DNA of 64,000 bases from Mycobacterium sp. URHB0044 (lineage in GTDB: Bacteria; Actinomycetota; Actinomycetes; Mycobacteriales; Mycobacteriaceae): contig NZ_JIAW01000012.1 in NCBI RefSeq assembly GCF_000620625.1, positions 175,543 through 239,542 on the forward strand, read 5' to 3'. The translations under genes were made by a program, and so were the position numbers. Under the pieces are notes generated by a model that saw only the letters and a list, made by a program, of their open reading frames with translations, had not been told where the DNA came from and ran no database searches. Positions 50,997 through 59,748 of this stretch are shown here, one piece after another. How positions within the stretch are numbered: the first letter of the stretch is position 1; every line of letters starts with the position of its first letter.

Positions 50997-51629
50997 TTAG
51001 AAGGTGCACTTGCCTGACGGCACCAGCTGGATCGGGACTGCCGGCGGCAGGGGGCTCGCCCCGACGGGCGACAGGGCATCCATCACGAGCACGACGTAGC
51101 GCCGCCAGCCGTCGCCCTGTGGGTCCATGCTCGGCAGGACTCCGGCGAGCATTCCCATCATCGTGTGGATGTCCTGGGGGACGAGATCGGGCCGGAAGAC
51201 GCCGGCCTCTTGTCCGCGCTGCACGAGCAGGGTCAGCGAGTCGAGGATGGGCGCCGTGACTTCGGCCGTGAGAGTGCCCGCGTTGTTCGCCGCGGCCAAG
51301 GTGTGCTGCTCGCGCGCCACCATGGCCATGGTGGCCTCCATCAGGGCGGCAAGCCCGCGCTTGGGATCGTCGTCGGCGAGCGCCTTCTCGATGGCGGGGG
51401 AGAGCTGCTCGGCGATGCTCTGCTCGAGCGCCGCCCGGACCAGTTCCTCCTTGTTCGGAAAGCGGCGGTAAAGGGTGGCGATGCCGACGCCCGCCCTACG
51501 GGCAATGTCATCGAGCGTGGCGTCGGGCCCGTTCTTGGCGTAGACCTCCCGCGCCGCCCGCGCGATCCTCTCCGAGTTGCGCGCAGCGTCGGCACGAAGC
51601 GGGCGCGAGACATCGGTGACCACGGCCAC
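50997..51629 (-). CDS. TetR-family transcriptional regulator
   Basis: The 210-residue protein has the TetR HTH (ARNSERIARAAREVYAKNGP; LDDIARRAGVGIATLYRRFP) and a helical ligand domain. GTG 51629. It is divergent from the NADP/F420-type reductase gene, and two matching palindromes lie in the 113-base gap, which strongly suggests it represses that gene and itself. Confidence 0.93.
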   Translation of the reverse strand: MAVVTDVSRPLRADAARNSERIARAAREVYAKNGPDATLDDIARRAGVGIATLYRRFPNKEELVRAALEQSIAEQLSPAIEKALADDDPKRGLAALMEATMAMVAREQHTLAAANNAGTLTAEVTAPILDSLTLLVQRGQEAGVFRPDLVPQDIHTMMGMLAGVLPSMDPQGDGWRRYVVLVMDALSPVGASPLPPAVPIQLVPSGKCTF

Positions 51630-51640
51630 AGACTAGCAAC

Positions 51641-51709
51641 CGATAGTTGACTATCGCTACGGGGTAGGGTTCGCTTGGGCTAGATAACCGATAGTCGAGT
51701 ATCGGTTAT
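51641..51709. promoter_or_regulatory. Two TetR operator sites, consensus CGATAGTnnACTATCG
   Basis: Site 1 at 51641-51656 is CGATAGT-TG-ACTATCG with perfect arms. Site 2 at 51684-51709 is ATAACCGATA.../...TATCGGTTAT, matching site 1 in the core (CGATAGT-CG-AGTATCG), with one mismatch. Two copies in a divergent TetR promoter region are typical of autoregulation plus target control. Confidence 0.8.
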
Positions 51710-51742
51710 TGCCTGAACCCACTGACGAGGAGACGCGACGCC

Positions 51743-52525
51743 ATGACAGAGACACTCGGCCTCATCGGCAGCGGAATGATCGGCAGCGCCCTGGCCCGCC
51801 TCGCCGTCGACTCCGGCCTCGACGTCGTCGTGAGCAACTCACGCGGCCCCGACACGCTCAGTGATCTCGTCGCCGAACTCGGAATGCAGGCACGCGCCGG
51901 CACGCCGGCCGAAGCAGCGGAGGCCGGCGACGTCGTCGTTGCGACCATCCCGCTCAACGCCTACCAGCGACTGTCGGCCGACGAGCTGGCAGGCAAGGTC
52001 GTGATCGACACGATGAACTACTACCCGCAGCGCGACGACCGCATCGCCGAGCTCGACGCCGGCGAAGCCACCAGCAGCGAGCTGGTGCAGCGCCACCTCT
52101 CCCGCTCCCGAGTGGTCAAGGCGTTCAACAACATCGACTTCCGTCGCCTGTTCACCCTCGCCCTGCCGTGGGGCACCCCCGACCGCAGTGGCCTGCCCAT
52201 CGCCGGTAACGACGCCGTGGCCAAGGCCGAGGTAGCCCAGCTTCTGGACGTGCTCGGCTACGACGCCGTCGACATCGGCACGCTCGCCGACAGCTGGCGC
52301 AGCGAACCCGGCACGCCGGTCTACTGCCTGCCGTACTTTCCCGCGTCCCGGCCCGAGGGCGCCAGCCCGCACGAGGCGTTCCGCTGGTTCTTCGAGACGC
52401 CGGGGGTCGCCGTGTCCGCCGACCGCGTCGGGGAGCTGGCCGCCAGCGCTGTTCGCGGCCCGGCCGGCGGACTGCTCCCGGAGGACATGGCCGTAGGCGC
52501 CGGCTTCAACCTGGCGCGCTCGTAG
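51743..52525 (+). CDS. NADPH-dependent F420-reductase-like protein
   Basis: The 260-residue protein has the Rossmann motif LIGSGMIGSALARLAV and NSRGPDTLSDL, and an intact VVKAFNNIDF segment, as in coenzyme-F420-dependent NADP oxidoreductase-like proteins. GAGGAG (51727-51732) lies ten bases before ATG 51743. It is divergent from the TetR gene whose operators overlap its promoter, so it is probably induced by a small molecule. Substrate is unknown. Confidence 0.87.
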   Translation: MTETLGLIGSGMIGSALARLAVDSGLDVVVSNSRGPDTLSDLVAELGMQARAGTPAEAAEAGDVVVATIPLNAYQRLSADELAGKVVIDTMNYYPQRDDRIAELDAGEATSSELVQRHLSRSRVVKAFNNIDFRRLFTLALPWGTPDRSGLPIAGNDAVAKAEVAQLLDVLGYDAVDIGTLADSWRSEPGTPVYCLPYFPASRPEGASPHEAFRWFFETPGVAVSADRVGELAASAVRGPAGGLLPEDMAVGAGFNLARS

Positions 52526-52618
52526 CCCTCTGGCGGATCGGGTTGGATCCCGCGAGTTTCGTTGCGTTGGGAAGGGGCATGCGACGGGGATCACCCACCG
52601 ACCGTCGAAGGGAGAATC

Positions 52619-52960
52619 GTGGTCGACCCGTCGAACCACAGCATGCGCCCGCCCCGCGCCGGCCCACGGGTCATCGGCGGTGAGGAACTCACCCGATGGA
52701 GATCCGTGCACCCAAGCTGGTCGACCGACGGCCACCGCCTGCAGCGAGTCGTCGGTCTGCCGGGCCTGCGGCTGGCGCCGCTGAACCGCGAGTTCGAAGT
52801 GGCCCAGCGAATGGTCAACCATCGCGGCGTTCTTCGGCAAACGGAGGACGGCTTCGCGTGCACGCTGTCGACGACGTCGGTCGATCGGGTCACCGAGCTC
52901 GACCTGCAACTGGCGGCGTTGGTCGACGACATGGTCGAGGCCATCGGTTCGGGCGGCTGA
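52619..52960 (+). CDS. Possible pterin-4a-carbinolamine dehydratase-like protein, degenerate
   Basis: The 113-residue product from GTG 52619 (AAGGGAG four bases upstream) is not confidently recognised. The segment AQRMVNHRGVLRQ and the ending TSVDRVTELDLQLAALVDDM resemble pterin dehydratases, but only one histidine of the usual active-site cluster is present. An in-frame TTG at 52562 would extend it. It may be a diverged or non-catalytic member, or the resemblance may be chance. Confidence 0.5.
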   Translation: MVDPSNHSMRPPRAGPRVIGGEELTRWRSVHPSWSTDGHRLQRVVGLPGLRLAPLNREFEVAQRMVNHRGVLRQTEDGFACTLSTTSVDRVTELDLQLAALVDDMVEAIGSGG

Positions 52961-53025
52961 CGCTCGGCTGTCAATTCCGGTGTCGAGGGCCACGAACGGC
53001 CTTCGGCATGGAATCCTGATCCCCG

Positions 53026-54453
53026 ATGCGGCATTACTACACCGCCGACGCGATACGCGCCGCCGAAGCGCCACTACTGCGAAGCCTGCCCGATGGCGCC
53101 CTCATGCGCCGTGCCGCCCATGGCCTGGCTGCCGCCGTCGCCCGTGAACTCACCTCCCGTGCCGGTGCGATCGCCGGGCGGCGGGTGTGCGCCGTCGTCG
53201 GCTCCGGGGACAACGGCGGTGACGCGCTGTGGGCCGCGACGTTCCTGCGTCGGCGCGGGGTGAGCGCCGCCGCCGTCGTACTGAACCCCGACCGCGTGCA
53301 CGCCGCGGCGCTGGCGGCATTCACCAAGACGGGTGGCCGCGTCGTCCAAAACGTGCCAGCAGGAACGGATCTCGTGATCGACGGCGTCGTCGGGATTTCC
53401 GGATCCGGACCGCTGCGCCCCGCCGCGGCCGAGGTGTTCGCCGCCGTCGACGCCGCGGGAATTCCCGTCGTCGCGGTGGACCTACCCAGCGGCATCGACG
53501 TCGCGACCGGAGCGACGGACGGGCCGTACGTCCACGCCGTCCTGACCGTGACGTTCGGTGGACTCAAACCGGTTCACGCCCTTGGTGATTGCGGGCGCAT
53601 CGAGCTGATCGACATCGGTCTCGACCTGCCCGACAGCGACGTGGTCGCCGTCGACGCAGCCGACGTCGCCGCGCGGTGGCCGGTGCCGGGAGTGTCCGAC
53701 GACAAGTACAGCCAGGGCGTCACCGGGGTTTTGGCCGGCTCGTCGACCTACCCGGGCGCGGCGATCCTTTGCACCGGCGCCGCGGTCGCGGCCACGTCGG
53801 GCATGGTCCGCTATGCGGGAACCGCGGCGCATGAGGTGGTCTCGCACTGGCCCGAGGTCATCGCCACCACGAGCGTGAGTGCCGCAGGCCGGGTGCAAGC
53901 GTGGGTGGTGGGTCCGGGCCTCGGCACCGACGAGGCAGGCGCCGCGGCACTGTGGTTCGCCCTGGACACCGATCTGCCCGTGATCGTCGACGCCGACGGG
54001 CTGACCATCCTCGCCGCCCACCCCGAACTGGTTGCCAACCGAGCGGCGCCGACCGTATTGACCCCGCACGCAGGCGAATTCGCGCGGCTGGCCGGACACC
54101 CGCCTGGCAACGATCGCGTCGCGGCCACGCGCAGGCTCGCCGACGAGCTCGGCGTGACGGTGTTGCTCAAGGGCAACGTCACGGTCATCGCCGAACCGGG
54201 CTCGGCGGGACGGGTTCATCTCAACCGTGCGGGCGGATCGTGGGCGGCTACCGCGGGGTCGGGCGACGTGCTGTCCGGTGTCATCGGCGCGCTGCTCGCC
54301 GCCGGTCGGCCGCCGGGCGAGGCCGCGGCGATGGCGGCGTTCGTACATGCGCGGGCGGCCAACCTGTCCGCCGCCGACCCCGGGCCGAGGCCCGCCCCGA
54401 CGTCGGCCTCCCGCATCCTCGGTCATCTCCGTGCCGCGATCGCCGGCCTCTAG
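53026..54453 (+). CDS. nnrD: Bifunctional NAD(P)H-hydrate epimerase/dehydratase
   Basis: The 475-residue protein joins an N-terminal epimerase (about 1-205; VVGSGDNGGDALWAATFL and DLPSGIDVATG) with a C-terminal ADP/ATP-dependent dehydratase of the ribokinase fold (GPGLGTDEAG; LTPHAGEFARLAG; AATAGSGDVLSG). It repairs hydrated NAD(P)H. In actinobacteria the fused gene lies before gadB and alr, as here. Confidence 0.94.
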   Translation: MRHYYTADAIRAAEAPLLRSLPDGALMRRAAHGLAAAVARELTSRAGAIAGRRVCAVVGSGDNGGDALWAATFLRRRGVSAAAVVLNPDRVHAAALAAFTKTGGRVVQNVPAGTDLVIDGVVGISGSGPLRPAAAEVFAAVDAAGIPVVAVDLPSGIDVATGATDGPYVHAVLTVTFGGLKPVHALGDCGRIELIDIGLDLPDSDVVAVDAADVAARWPVPGVSDDKYSQGVTGVLAGSSTYPGAAILCTGAAVAATSGMVRYAGTAAHEVVSHWPEVIATTSVSAAGRVQAWVVGPGLGTDEAGAAALWFALDTDLPVIVDADGLTILAAHPELVANRAAPTVLTPHAGEFARLAGHPPGNDRVAATRRLADELGVTVLLKGNVTVIAEPGSAGRVHLNRAGGSWAATAGSGDVLSGVIGALLAAGRPPGEAAAMAAFVHARAANLSAADPGPRPAPTSASRILGHLRAAIAGL

Positions 54454-54476
54454 AACGTTCAACGAAGGGAATCTCC

Positions 54477-55859
54477 ATGGCATCCAGGCACACCCCGACA
54501 CCGTCGATCAGCCCCGCCTACACCGGACGGCTCTCCACTTCGCCCATCCCGACGCTGCGGATGCCCGAAGAATGCATGGACCCGCAGGCGGCCTATCGGT
54601 TCATCCACGACGAACTCATGCTCGACGGCAGCTCGCGGCTCAACCTCGCCACCTTCGTCACCACGTGGATGGATCCCGAGGCCGAGAAGTTGATGGCCGA
54701 GACCTTCGACAAGAACATGATCGACAAGGACGAGTACCCGGCGACCGCGGCCATCGAGCAGCGCTGCGTGTGCATGGTTGCCGACCTCTTCCACGCCGAG
54801 GGGCTGCGCGACGACGACCCCGCTACCGGGATCGGTGTCTCCACGGTCGGGTCCAGCGAGGCCGTGATGCTGGCCGGGCTGGCGCTCAGCTGGCGCTGGC
54901 GGCAGCGCTTCGGCAAGGACTGGCGCAGCCGCAGGCCGAACCTGGTGATGGGGTCCAACGTGCAGGTGGTCTGGGAGAAGTTCTGCCGGTACTTCGACGT
55001 CGAACCCGTCTATCTGCCGATGGAGGAGGGCCGCTACGTCATCACGACCGAACAGGTGCTCGCGGCGGTCAACGAAGACACCATCGGCGTCGTCGCGATC
55101 CTCGGCACCACGTTCACGGGTGAACTGGAACCGATCGCGGAGATCTGCGCGGCCCTGGACAAGCTGGCCGCCAACGGGGGTCCAGACGTTCCTGTGCACG
55201 TGGACGCGGCCAGCGGAGGCTTCGTGGTGCCGTTCCTGCATCCCGACCTCGTCTGGGACTTCCGCCTGCCCCGCGTCGTGTCGATCAACGTCAGCGGCCA
55301 CAAGTACGGCCTGACCTATCCGGGGATCGGCTTCGTGGTGTGGCGCAGCGCCGAGCATCTGCCCGAGGAACTGGTGTTCCGGGTCAACTACCTGGGCGGC
55401 GACATGCCGACGTTCACGCTGAACTTCTCGCGCGGCGGCAACCAGGTCGTGGGGCAGTACTACAACTTCCTGCGACTCGGCAGGGCGGGATACACCCAGG
55501 TCATGACCTGTCTGTCGCAGACCGCGCGGTGGCTGGGCGACCAATTGCGCGAAAGCGAGCACTTCGAGGTGATCTCGGACGGGTCGGCCATCCCGGTGAT
55601 CAGCTTCCGGCTCACGGGCGACCGCGGATACACCGAGTTCGACGTGTCGCACGCGCTGCGGTCCTACGGCTGGCAGGTGCCCGCCTACACGATGCCCGAC
55701 GACGCCACCGACGTCGCCGTGCTGCGCGTGGTGGTGCGGGAGGGCTTCTCGGCGGACCTGGCGCGGGCGCTCAAGGACGACATCATCAGCGCCTTGAAGA
55801 GCCTCGACGAGCTCAAACCGCAGGGGCACTTCGACCAGCTGCAACCCTTCGCGCACTAG
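54477..55859 (+). CDS. gadB: Glutamate decarboxylase
   Basis: The 460-residue PLP enzyme starts at ATG 54477 with AAGGGAA upstream and has the same length as M. tuberculosis GadB. PLP lysine is Lys276 in NVSGHKYGL, the same number as recalled for E. coli GadB; HVDAASGGFVVPF carries the cofactor Asp. It converts glutamate to GABA, consuming a proton, and is linked to acid resistance. It lies 23 bases after nnrD. Confidence 0.95.
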   Translation: MASRHTPTPSISPAYTGRLSTSPIPTLRMPEECMDPQAAYRFIHDELMLDGSSRLNLATFVTTWMDPEAEKLMAETFDKNMIDKDEYPATAAIEQRCVCMVADLFHAEGLRDDDPATGIGVSTVGSSEAVMLAGLALSWRWRQRFGKDWRSRRPNLVMGSNVQVVWEKFCRYFDVEPVYLPMEEGRYVITTEQVLAAVNEDTIGVVAILGTTFTGELEPIAEICAALDKLAANGGPDVPVHVDAASGGFVVPFLHPDLVWDFRLPRVVSINVSGHKYGLTYPGIGFVVWRSAEHLPEELVFRVNYLGGDMPTFTLNFSRGGNQVVGQYYNFLRLGRAGYTQVMTCLSQTARWLGDQLRESEHFEVISDGSAIPVISFRLTGDRGYTEFDVSHALRSYGWQVPAYTMPDDATDVAVLRVVVREGFSADLARALKDDIISALKSLDELKPQGHFDQLQPFAH

Positions 55860-55907
55860 CCCCGACGGCCCCTGGTGCCGCCCTCTGGGACAATCGGCGG
55901 TGGTGAC

Positions 55908-57092
55908 ATGACCATGCAGACAACCGAGATCACGACGTCGAACCCCACGCCTCAGGCGGTGGTCGACCTCGACGCCATCCAGCACAACGTTCGCCTGCTG
56001 CGCGAACACGCCGGTTCCGCCCAGGTGATGGTCGTGGTGAAGGCCGACGGCTACGGCCACGGCGCCACCCAGGTCGCCAAGGCTGCGCTCGACGCCGGTG
56101 CGTCGGAGATCGGCGTGGCGACGCTCGACGAGGCGCTGGCGCTGCGGCGCGACGGCGTCACCGCCCCGCTGCTGGCGTGGCTGCACACCCCGGGAACGGA
56201 CTTCGGCCCGGCGTTGACCGCGGGCGTTCAGATTGCGGTCTCGTCGGCGCGCCAACTCCACGCCCTGCTCGACGCCGCTGCGCGCACCGGGCGTACCGCG
56301 ATCACGACGGTCAAGGTGGACACCGGACTGAACCGCAACGGTGCCGGCCGCGCGGAGTTCGCCGCGATGCTGCCGATGCTGGCACGGGCCCGCATCGACG
56401 GTGCGATCCGGCTGCGGGGCATCATGTCCCATTTGGCGTGCGGCGACGATCCGGCCAGTCCGGTCAACGACCTTCAGGCCCAACGTTTCTCGGAGTTCCG
56501 TGCCCATGCGCAAGAGGCCGGCGTGCAGTTCGACATCGCCCATCTGTCCAACTCGCCTGCGGCGCTGACCCGGCCCGATCTGGCCTACGACATGGTCCGT
56601 CCCGGCATCGCCGTCTACGGCCAGACCCCGATCCCGGCGCGCGGCGACATGGGTCTGCTGCCCGCGATGACGCTGAAATGCCCTGTTGTGATGGTGCGTT
56701 CGATCAAGGCGGGCGACGGCGTCTCGTACGGGCACACCTGGATCGCCGACCGAGACACCACGGTGGCGCTGCTGCCGCTCGGCTACGCAGATGGCGTCTT
56801 CCGCACGCTCGGCGGACGCATCGACGTGACGATCAACGGGCGGCGCAGGCGCAGCGTCGGACGTGTTTGCATGGACCAGTTCGTCGTCGATCTCGGGCCT
56901 GGACCGGTCGACGTCGCCGAGGGCGACGACGCCATCCTCTTCGGGCCGGGGCTGGATGGTGAGCAGACTGCGCAGGACTGGGCCGAACTGCTCGGCACCA
57001 TCAACTACGAGGTGGTCACCAGTCCGCGAGGCCGGGTCGTTCGGGCCTACCGCGGTGGCGGCGCAGGCGATTCATCGGGCGCGAGCCGTTGA
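55908..57092 (+). CDS. alr: Alanine racemase
   Basis: The 394-residue enzyme starts at ATG 55908. PLP Lys45 is in VVVKADGYGHG; the opposite catalytic Tyr is in VSYGHTW. The C-terminal beta-domain has RVCMDQFVVDL. It supplies D-alanine for peptidoglycan. Its stop overlaps the TTG start of the following hydrolase (TTGA). Confidence 0.95.
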   Translation: MTMQTTEITTSNPTPQAVVDLDAIQHNVRLLREHAGSAQVMVVVKADGYGHGATQVAKAALDAGASEIGVATLDEALALRRDGVTAPLLAWLHTPGTDFGPALTAGVQIAVSSARQLHALLDAAARTGRTAITTVKVDTGLNRNGAGRAEFAAMLPMLARARIDGAIRLRGIMSHLACGDDPASPVNDLQAQRFSEFRAHAQEAGVQFDIAHLSNSPAALTRPDLAYDMVRPGIAVYGQTPIPARGDMGLLPAMTLKCPVVMVRSIKAGDGVSYGHTWIADRDTTVALLPLGYADGVFRTLGGRIDVTINGRRRRSVGRVCMDQFVVDLGPGPVDVAEGDDAILFGPGLDGEQTAQDWAELLGTINYEVVTSPRGRVVRAYRGGGAGDSSGASR

Positions 57093-58210
57093 GCGACAAG
57101 GAACTTCGCAAGGAGATCGCCAAGACGAACACCGGTCGCTGGCTGGCGGGTGCAGCCGGCCTGGCCGCCGTCGGCAGCGTGGCCGGGGTGTCGGTCGCTC
57201 GGGCCGTCACGCGACGCACCACCGACGACGATCCCCACCACGGGGAGGACTTCGGACTGCTCGACGCCGACCGCAGCTACGTGGTGACCACACCCGACGG
57301 GGTGCCCCTCGCCGTCCGGGAGGTCGGGCCGGCCGACGCGCCGCTCACCGTCGTGTTCGCACACGGCTTCTGTCTACGGATGGGCGCCTTCCACTTTCAG
57401 CGGGCACGGCTGACCGCGCAGTGGGGTCCGCAGGTCCGGATGGTGTTCTACGACCATCGCGGCCACGGCCAGTCCGGCGACGCCCCGTCCGACACCTTCA
57501 CCGTCTCCCAACTCGGCCAGGACCTGGAGGCCGTGCTGGCGGTGATGGCCCCGCGCGGACCCGTGGTGCTGGTCGGGCACTCCATGGGCGGCATGACCGT
57601 GCTTTCGCATGCCCGCCAGTACCCCAAGCGGTACGGCAACCGGATCGTCGGCGTCGCGCTGATTTCCTCGGCCGCAGAAGGGGTTTCGCGTTCCCCGCTG
57701 GGGGAGATCCTGCGAAACCCGGCGCTCGAGGCGGCCCGGTTCGCGGTGCGGTACGCACCCAAGACGGTCCATCGCACGCGCGGCGCGGCCCGTTCGGTGA
57801 TCGGGCCGATCCTGCGCGCGGCGTCCTACGGCGACGAGAAGATCAGCCCCAGCGTCGTCGCGTTCTCCGAGAAGATGATGCACGACACGCCCATCGCGAC
57901 CCTCGTCGGATTCCTGCACGCGCTGGAGGTGCATGACGAGACACCCGCTCTGAAGACGCTGGCCAAGATCCCGACCCTCATCGTGTGCGGTGACCGCGAC
58001 CTGCTCACCCCCAAGGAGTACTCCGAATCGATGGCGGAGGCGCTGCCCAAGTCCGAGTTGTTGATCATCGGCGGCGCAGGGCATCTGGTCCAGTTGGAGC
58101 AGCCCGAGCTGGTCGACGACGCGCTGGTGCGGCTCGTCGAGCGCGCGACGCCTTCCAAGCTCGTCGCGATCACCCGGCGGCTACGCGATCGGGCGCGCAA
58201 CCATGGCTGA
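57089..58210 (+). CDS. Alpha/beta hydrolase with N-terminal membrane segment
   Basis: The 373-residue protein uses TTG 57089, which overlaps the alr stop. A hydrophobic segment (WLAGAAGLAAVGSVAGVSVA, about 18-37) may anchor it in the membrane. The nucleophile motif is VGHSMGGM, Asp lies in VCGDRDLL, and His in GGAGHLVQLEQP. Its substrate is unknown. The 3' end overlaps tsaE by eight bases. Confidence 0.88.
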   Translation: MSDKELRKEIAKTNTGRWLAGAAGLAAVGSVAGVSVARAVTRRTTDDDPHHGEDFGLLDADRSYVVTTPDGVPLAVREVGPADAPLTVVFAHGFCLRMGAFHFQRARLTAQWGPQVRMVFYDHRGHGQSGDAPSDTFTVSQLGQDLEAVLAVMAPRGPVVLVGHSMGGMTVLSHARQYPKRYGNRIVGVALISSAAEGVSRSPLGEILRNPALEAARFAVRYAPKTVHRTRGAARSVIGPILRAASYGDEKISPSVVAFSEKMMHDTPIATLVGFLHALEVHDETPALKTLAKIPTLIVCGDRDLLTPKEYSESMAEALPKSELLIIGGAGHLVQLEQPELVDDALVRLVERATPSKLVAITRRLRDRARNHG

Positions 58211-58670
58211 GATCCTCGAAGGCACCGCCGAACTGCCGACCGCGGCGGACACTGTCGCGTTCGGTGCGCGCCTCGGCGCCGACCTGCGCGCAGGCGACGT
58301 GGTGGTGCTGTCCGGTCCACTCGGTGCGGGAAAGACGGTGCTGGCCAAGGGAATCGCGCAGGCCATGGACGTCGAGGGCGCTGTGACGTCGCCGACGTTC
58401 GTGTTGGCCCGCGTCCATCCGGCGCGGCGGCCAGGCACACCGGCGCTGGTGCACGTCGACGTCTACCGCCTGCTCGATCACGCCGGCGCGGACCTGCTGG
58501 CCGAACTCGACTCGCTCGACCTCGACACCGACCTCGACGGTGCCGTGGTGGTGGTCGAATGGGGAGAGGGCCTGGCGGAACGCCTCTCCGAGCGTCATCT
58601 CGACATCCGGCTCGAGCGCGACACCGAGACCGACGTGCGCACGGCGGTGTGGCGATGGAGCCATCCGTGA
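58203..58670 (+). CDS. tsaE: tRNA t6A synthesis ATPase TsaE
   Basis: The 155-residue protein has Walker A GPLGAGKT (38-45), TSPTFVLARV and HVDVYRL, and the Trp-Gly-Glu segment VVEWGEGL. TsaE works with TsaB and TsaD to add threonylcarbamoyl to A37 of tRNAs. Its stop shares a base with the tsaB start (TGATG). Confidence 0.95.
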   Translation: MAEILEGTAELPTAADTVAFGARLGADLRAGDVVVLSGPLGAGKTVLAKGIAQAMDVEGAVTSPTFVLARVHPARRPGTPALVHVDVYRLLDHAGADLLAELDSLDLDTDLDGAVVVVEWGEGLAERLSERHLDIRLERDTETDVRTAVWRWSHP

Positions 58671-59299
58671 TGACCTCGATCGTGCTGGCCATCGACACCG
58701 CCACCCCCGCCGTGACCGCCGGGGTGATCAGGCGTGGACCGTCCGGTGTCGAGGTTCTCGCCGAACGCGTCACCCTCGACGCGCGTGCCCATGCCGAGAA
58801 ATTGACGCCAAACGTGTTGGGCGTCTTGGCCGATGCCGGACTCGCGATGGGCGACCTCGGTGCCGTCGTCGTCGGGTGCGGGCCGGGACCGTTCACCGGC
58901 CTGCGCGTGGGCATGGCGACGGCTGCTGCGTATGCGCACGCACTGAACCTGCCGGTGTACGGCGTCTGCAGCCTCGACGCCATCGGCGTGGACACCACGG
59001 GTGAGGTGCTGGTGGTGACCGATGCCCGCCGACGCGAGGTGTACTGGGCGCGCTATCGCGACGGTGTCCGGTTCGACGGGCCTGCCGTCAGCGCACCCGG
59101 CGACGTGCCCACCGACGTGGAGGCGGTCGCCGGTTCACCCGACCATGCCGGGCTGTTCGAGCTGCCGCGTCAGACGCCCACCTATCCGACGGCGTCGGGG
59201 CTGGTGCGCGCGGTGGATTGGGCGGCGCCACCCGAGCCGCTGATCCCGTTGTACTTGCGGCGCCCGGACGCCAAGCCCCGCAGCGAGGCGAACAAGTGA
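58670..59299 (+). CDS. tsaB: tRNA t6A synthesis protein TsaB
   Basis: The 209-residue ASKHA-fold protein starts MTSIVLAIDTATPAVTAGVI and has GCGPGPFTGLRVGMATA, the TsaB signature. It is the scaffold partner of TsaD. ATG 58670 is chosen for the TGATG overlap; an in-frame GTG one codon earlier is possible. Its stop overlaps rimI (GTGA). Confidence 0.94.
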   Translation: MTSIVLAIDTATPAVTAGVIRRGPSGVEVLAERVTLDARAHAEKLTPNVLGVLADAGLAMGDLGAVVVGCGPGPFTGLRVGMATAAAYAHALNLPVYGVCSLDAIGVDTTGEVLVVTDARRREVYWARYRDGVRFDGPAVSAPGDVPTDVEAVAGSPDHAGLFELPRQTPTYPTASGLVRAVDWAAPPEPLIPLYLRRPDAKPRSEANK

Positions 59300-59748
59300 C
59301 GGTCGAGTACGGCGAGCTGGCCGTCGGCGATGCCGACCGGTGCGCCGAACTCGAGGCGCAACTGTTCCCCGGAGACGATCCCTGGTCGGCGATCGCGTTC
59401 GTGCGCGAACTCGAGTCCAAGCACAACCACTACGTCGCCGCGCGGGTCGATGGCGTCCTGGTGGGGTATGCCGGGATCAGCCGGCTGGGCCGGAAACCGC
59501 CGTATGAGTACGAGATTCACACCATCGGTGTCGATCCCGACTTTCAGGGTCGGGGCATCGGCCGCGAACTGCTCGACCGTCTGTTGGCCATCGCGTCCGG
59601 CGGCGTGGTGTTCCTCGAGGTGCGCACCGACAACGCTGCCGCCCTCGGGCTGTACCAGAGCGCCGGTTTCGTCAACGTGGGCCTGCGCAAGCGGTACTAC
59701 CGTGTCAGCGGGGCCGACGCGTACACGATGCGGAGGGAGGCGCAATGA
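59296..59748 (+). CDS. rimI: Ribosomal-protein-alanine N-acetyltransferase-like GNAT enzyme
   Basis: The 150-residue GNAT protein has the acetyl-CoA loop VDPDFQGRGIGRELLD and LEVRTDNAAALGLYQSAGF. RimI acetylates the N-terminus of S18 in E. coli; mycobacterial RimI has wider substrates. GTG 59296 overlaps the tsaB stop, and its own stop overlaps tsaD (ATGA). Confidence 0.93.
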   Translation: MTVEYGELAVGDADRCAELEAQLFPGDDPWSAIAFVRELESKHNHYVAARVDGVLVGYAGISRLGRKPPYEYEIHTIGVDPDFQGRGIGRELLDRLLAIASGGVVFLEVRTDNAAALGLYQSAGFVNVGLRKRYYRVSGADAYTMRREAQ

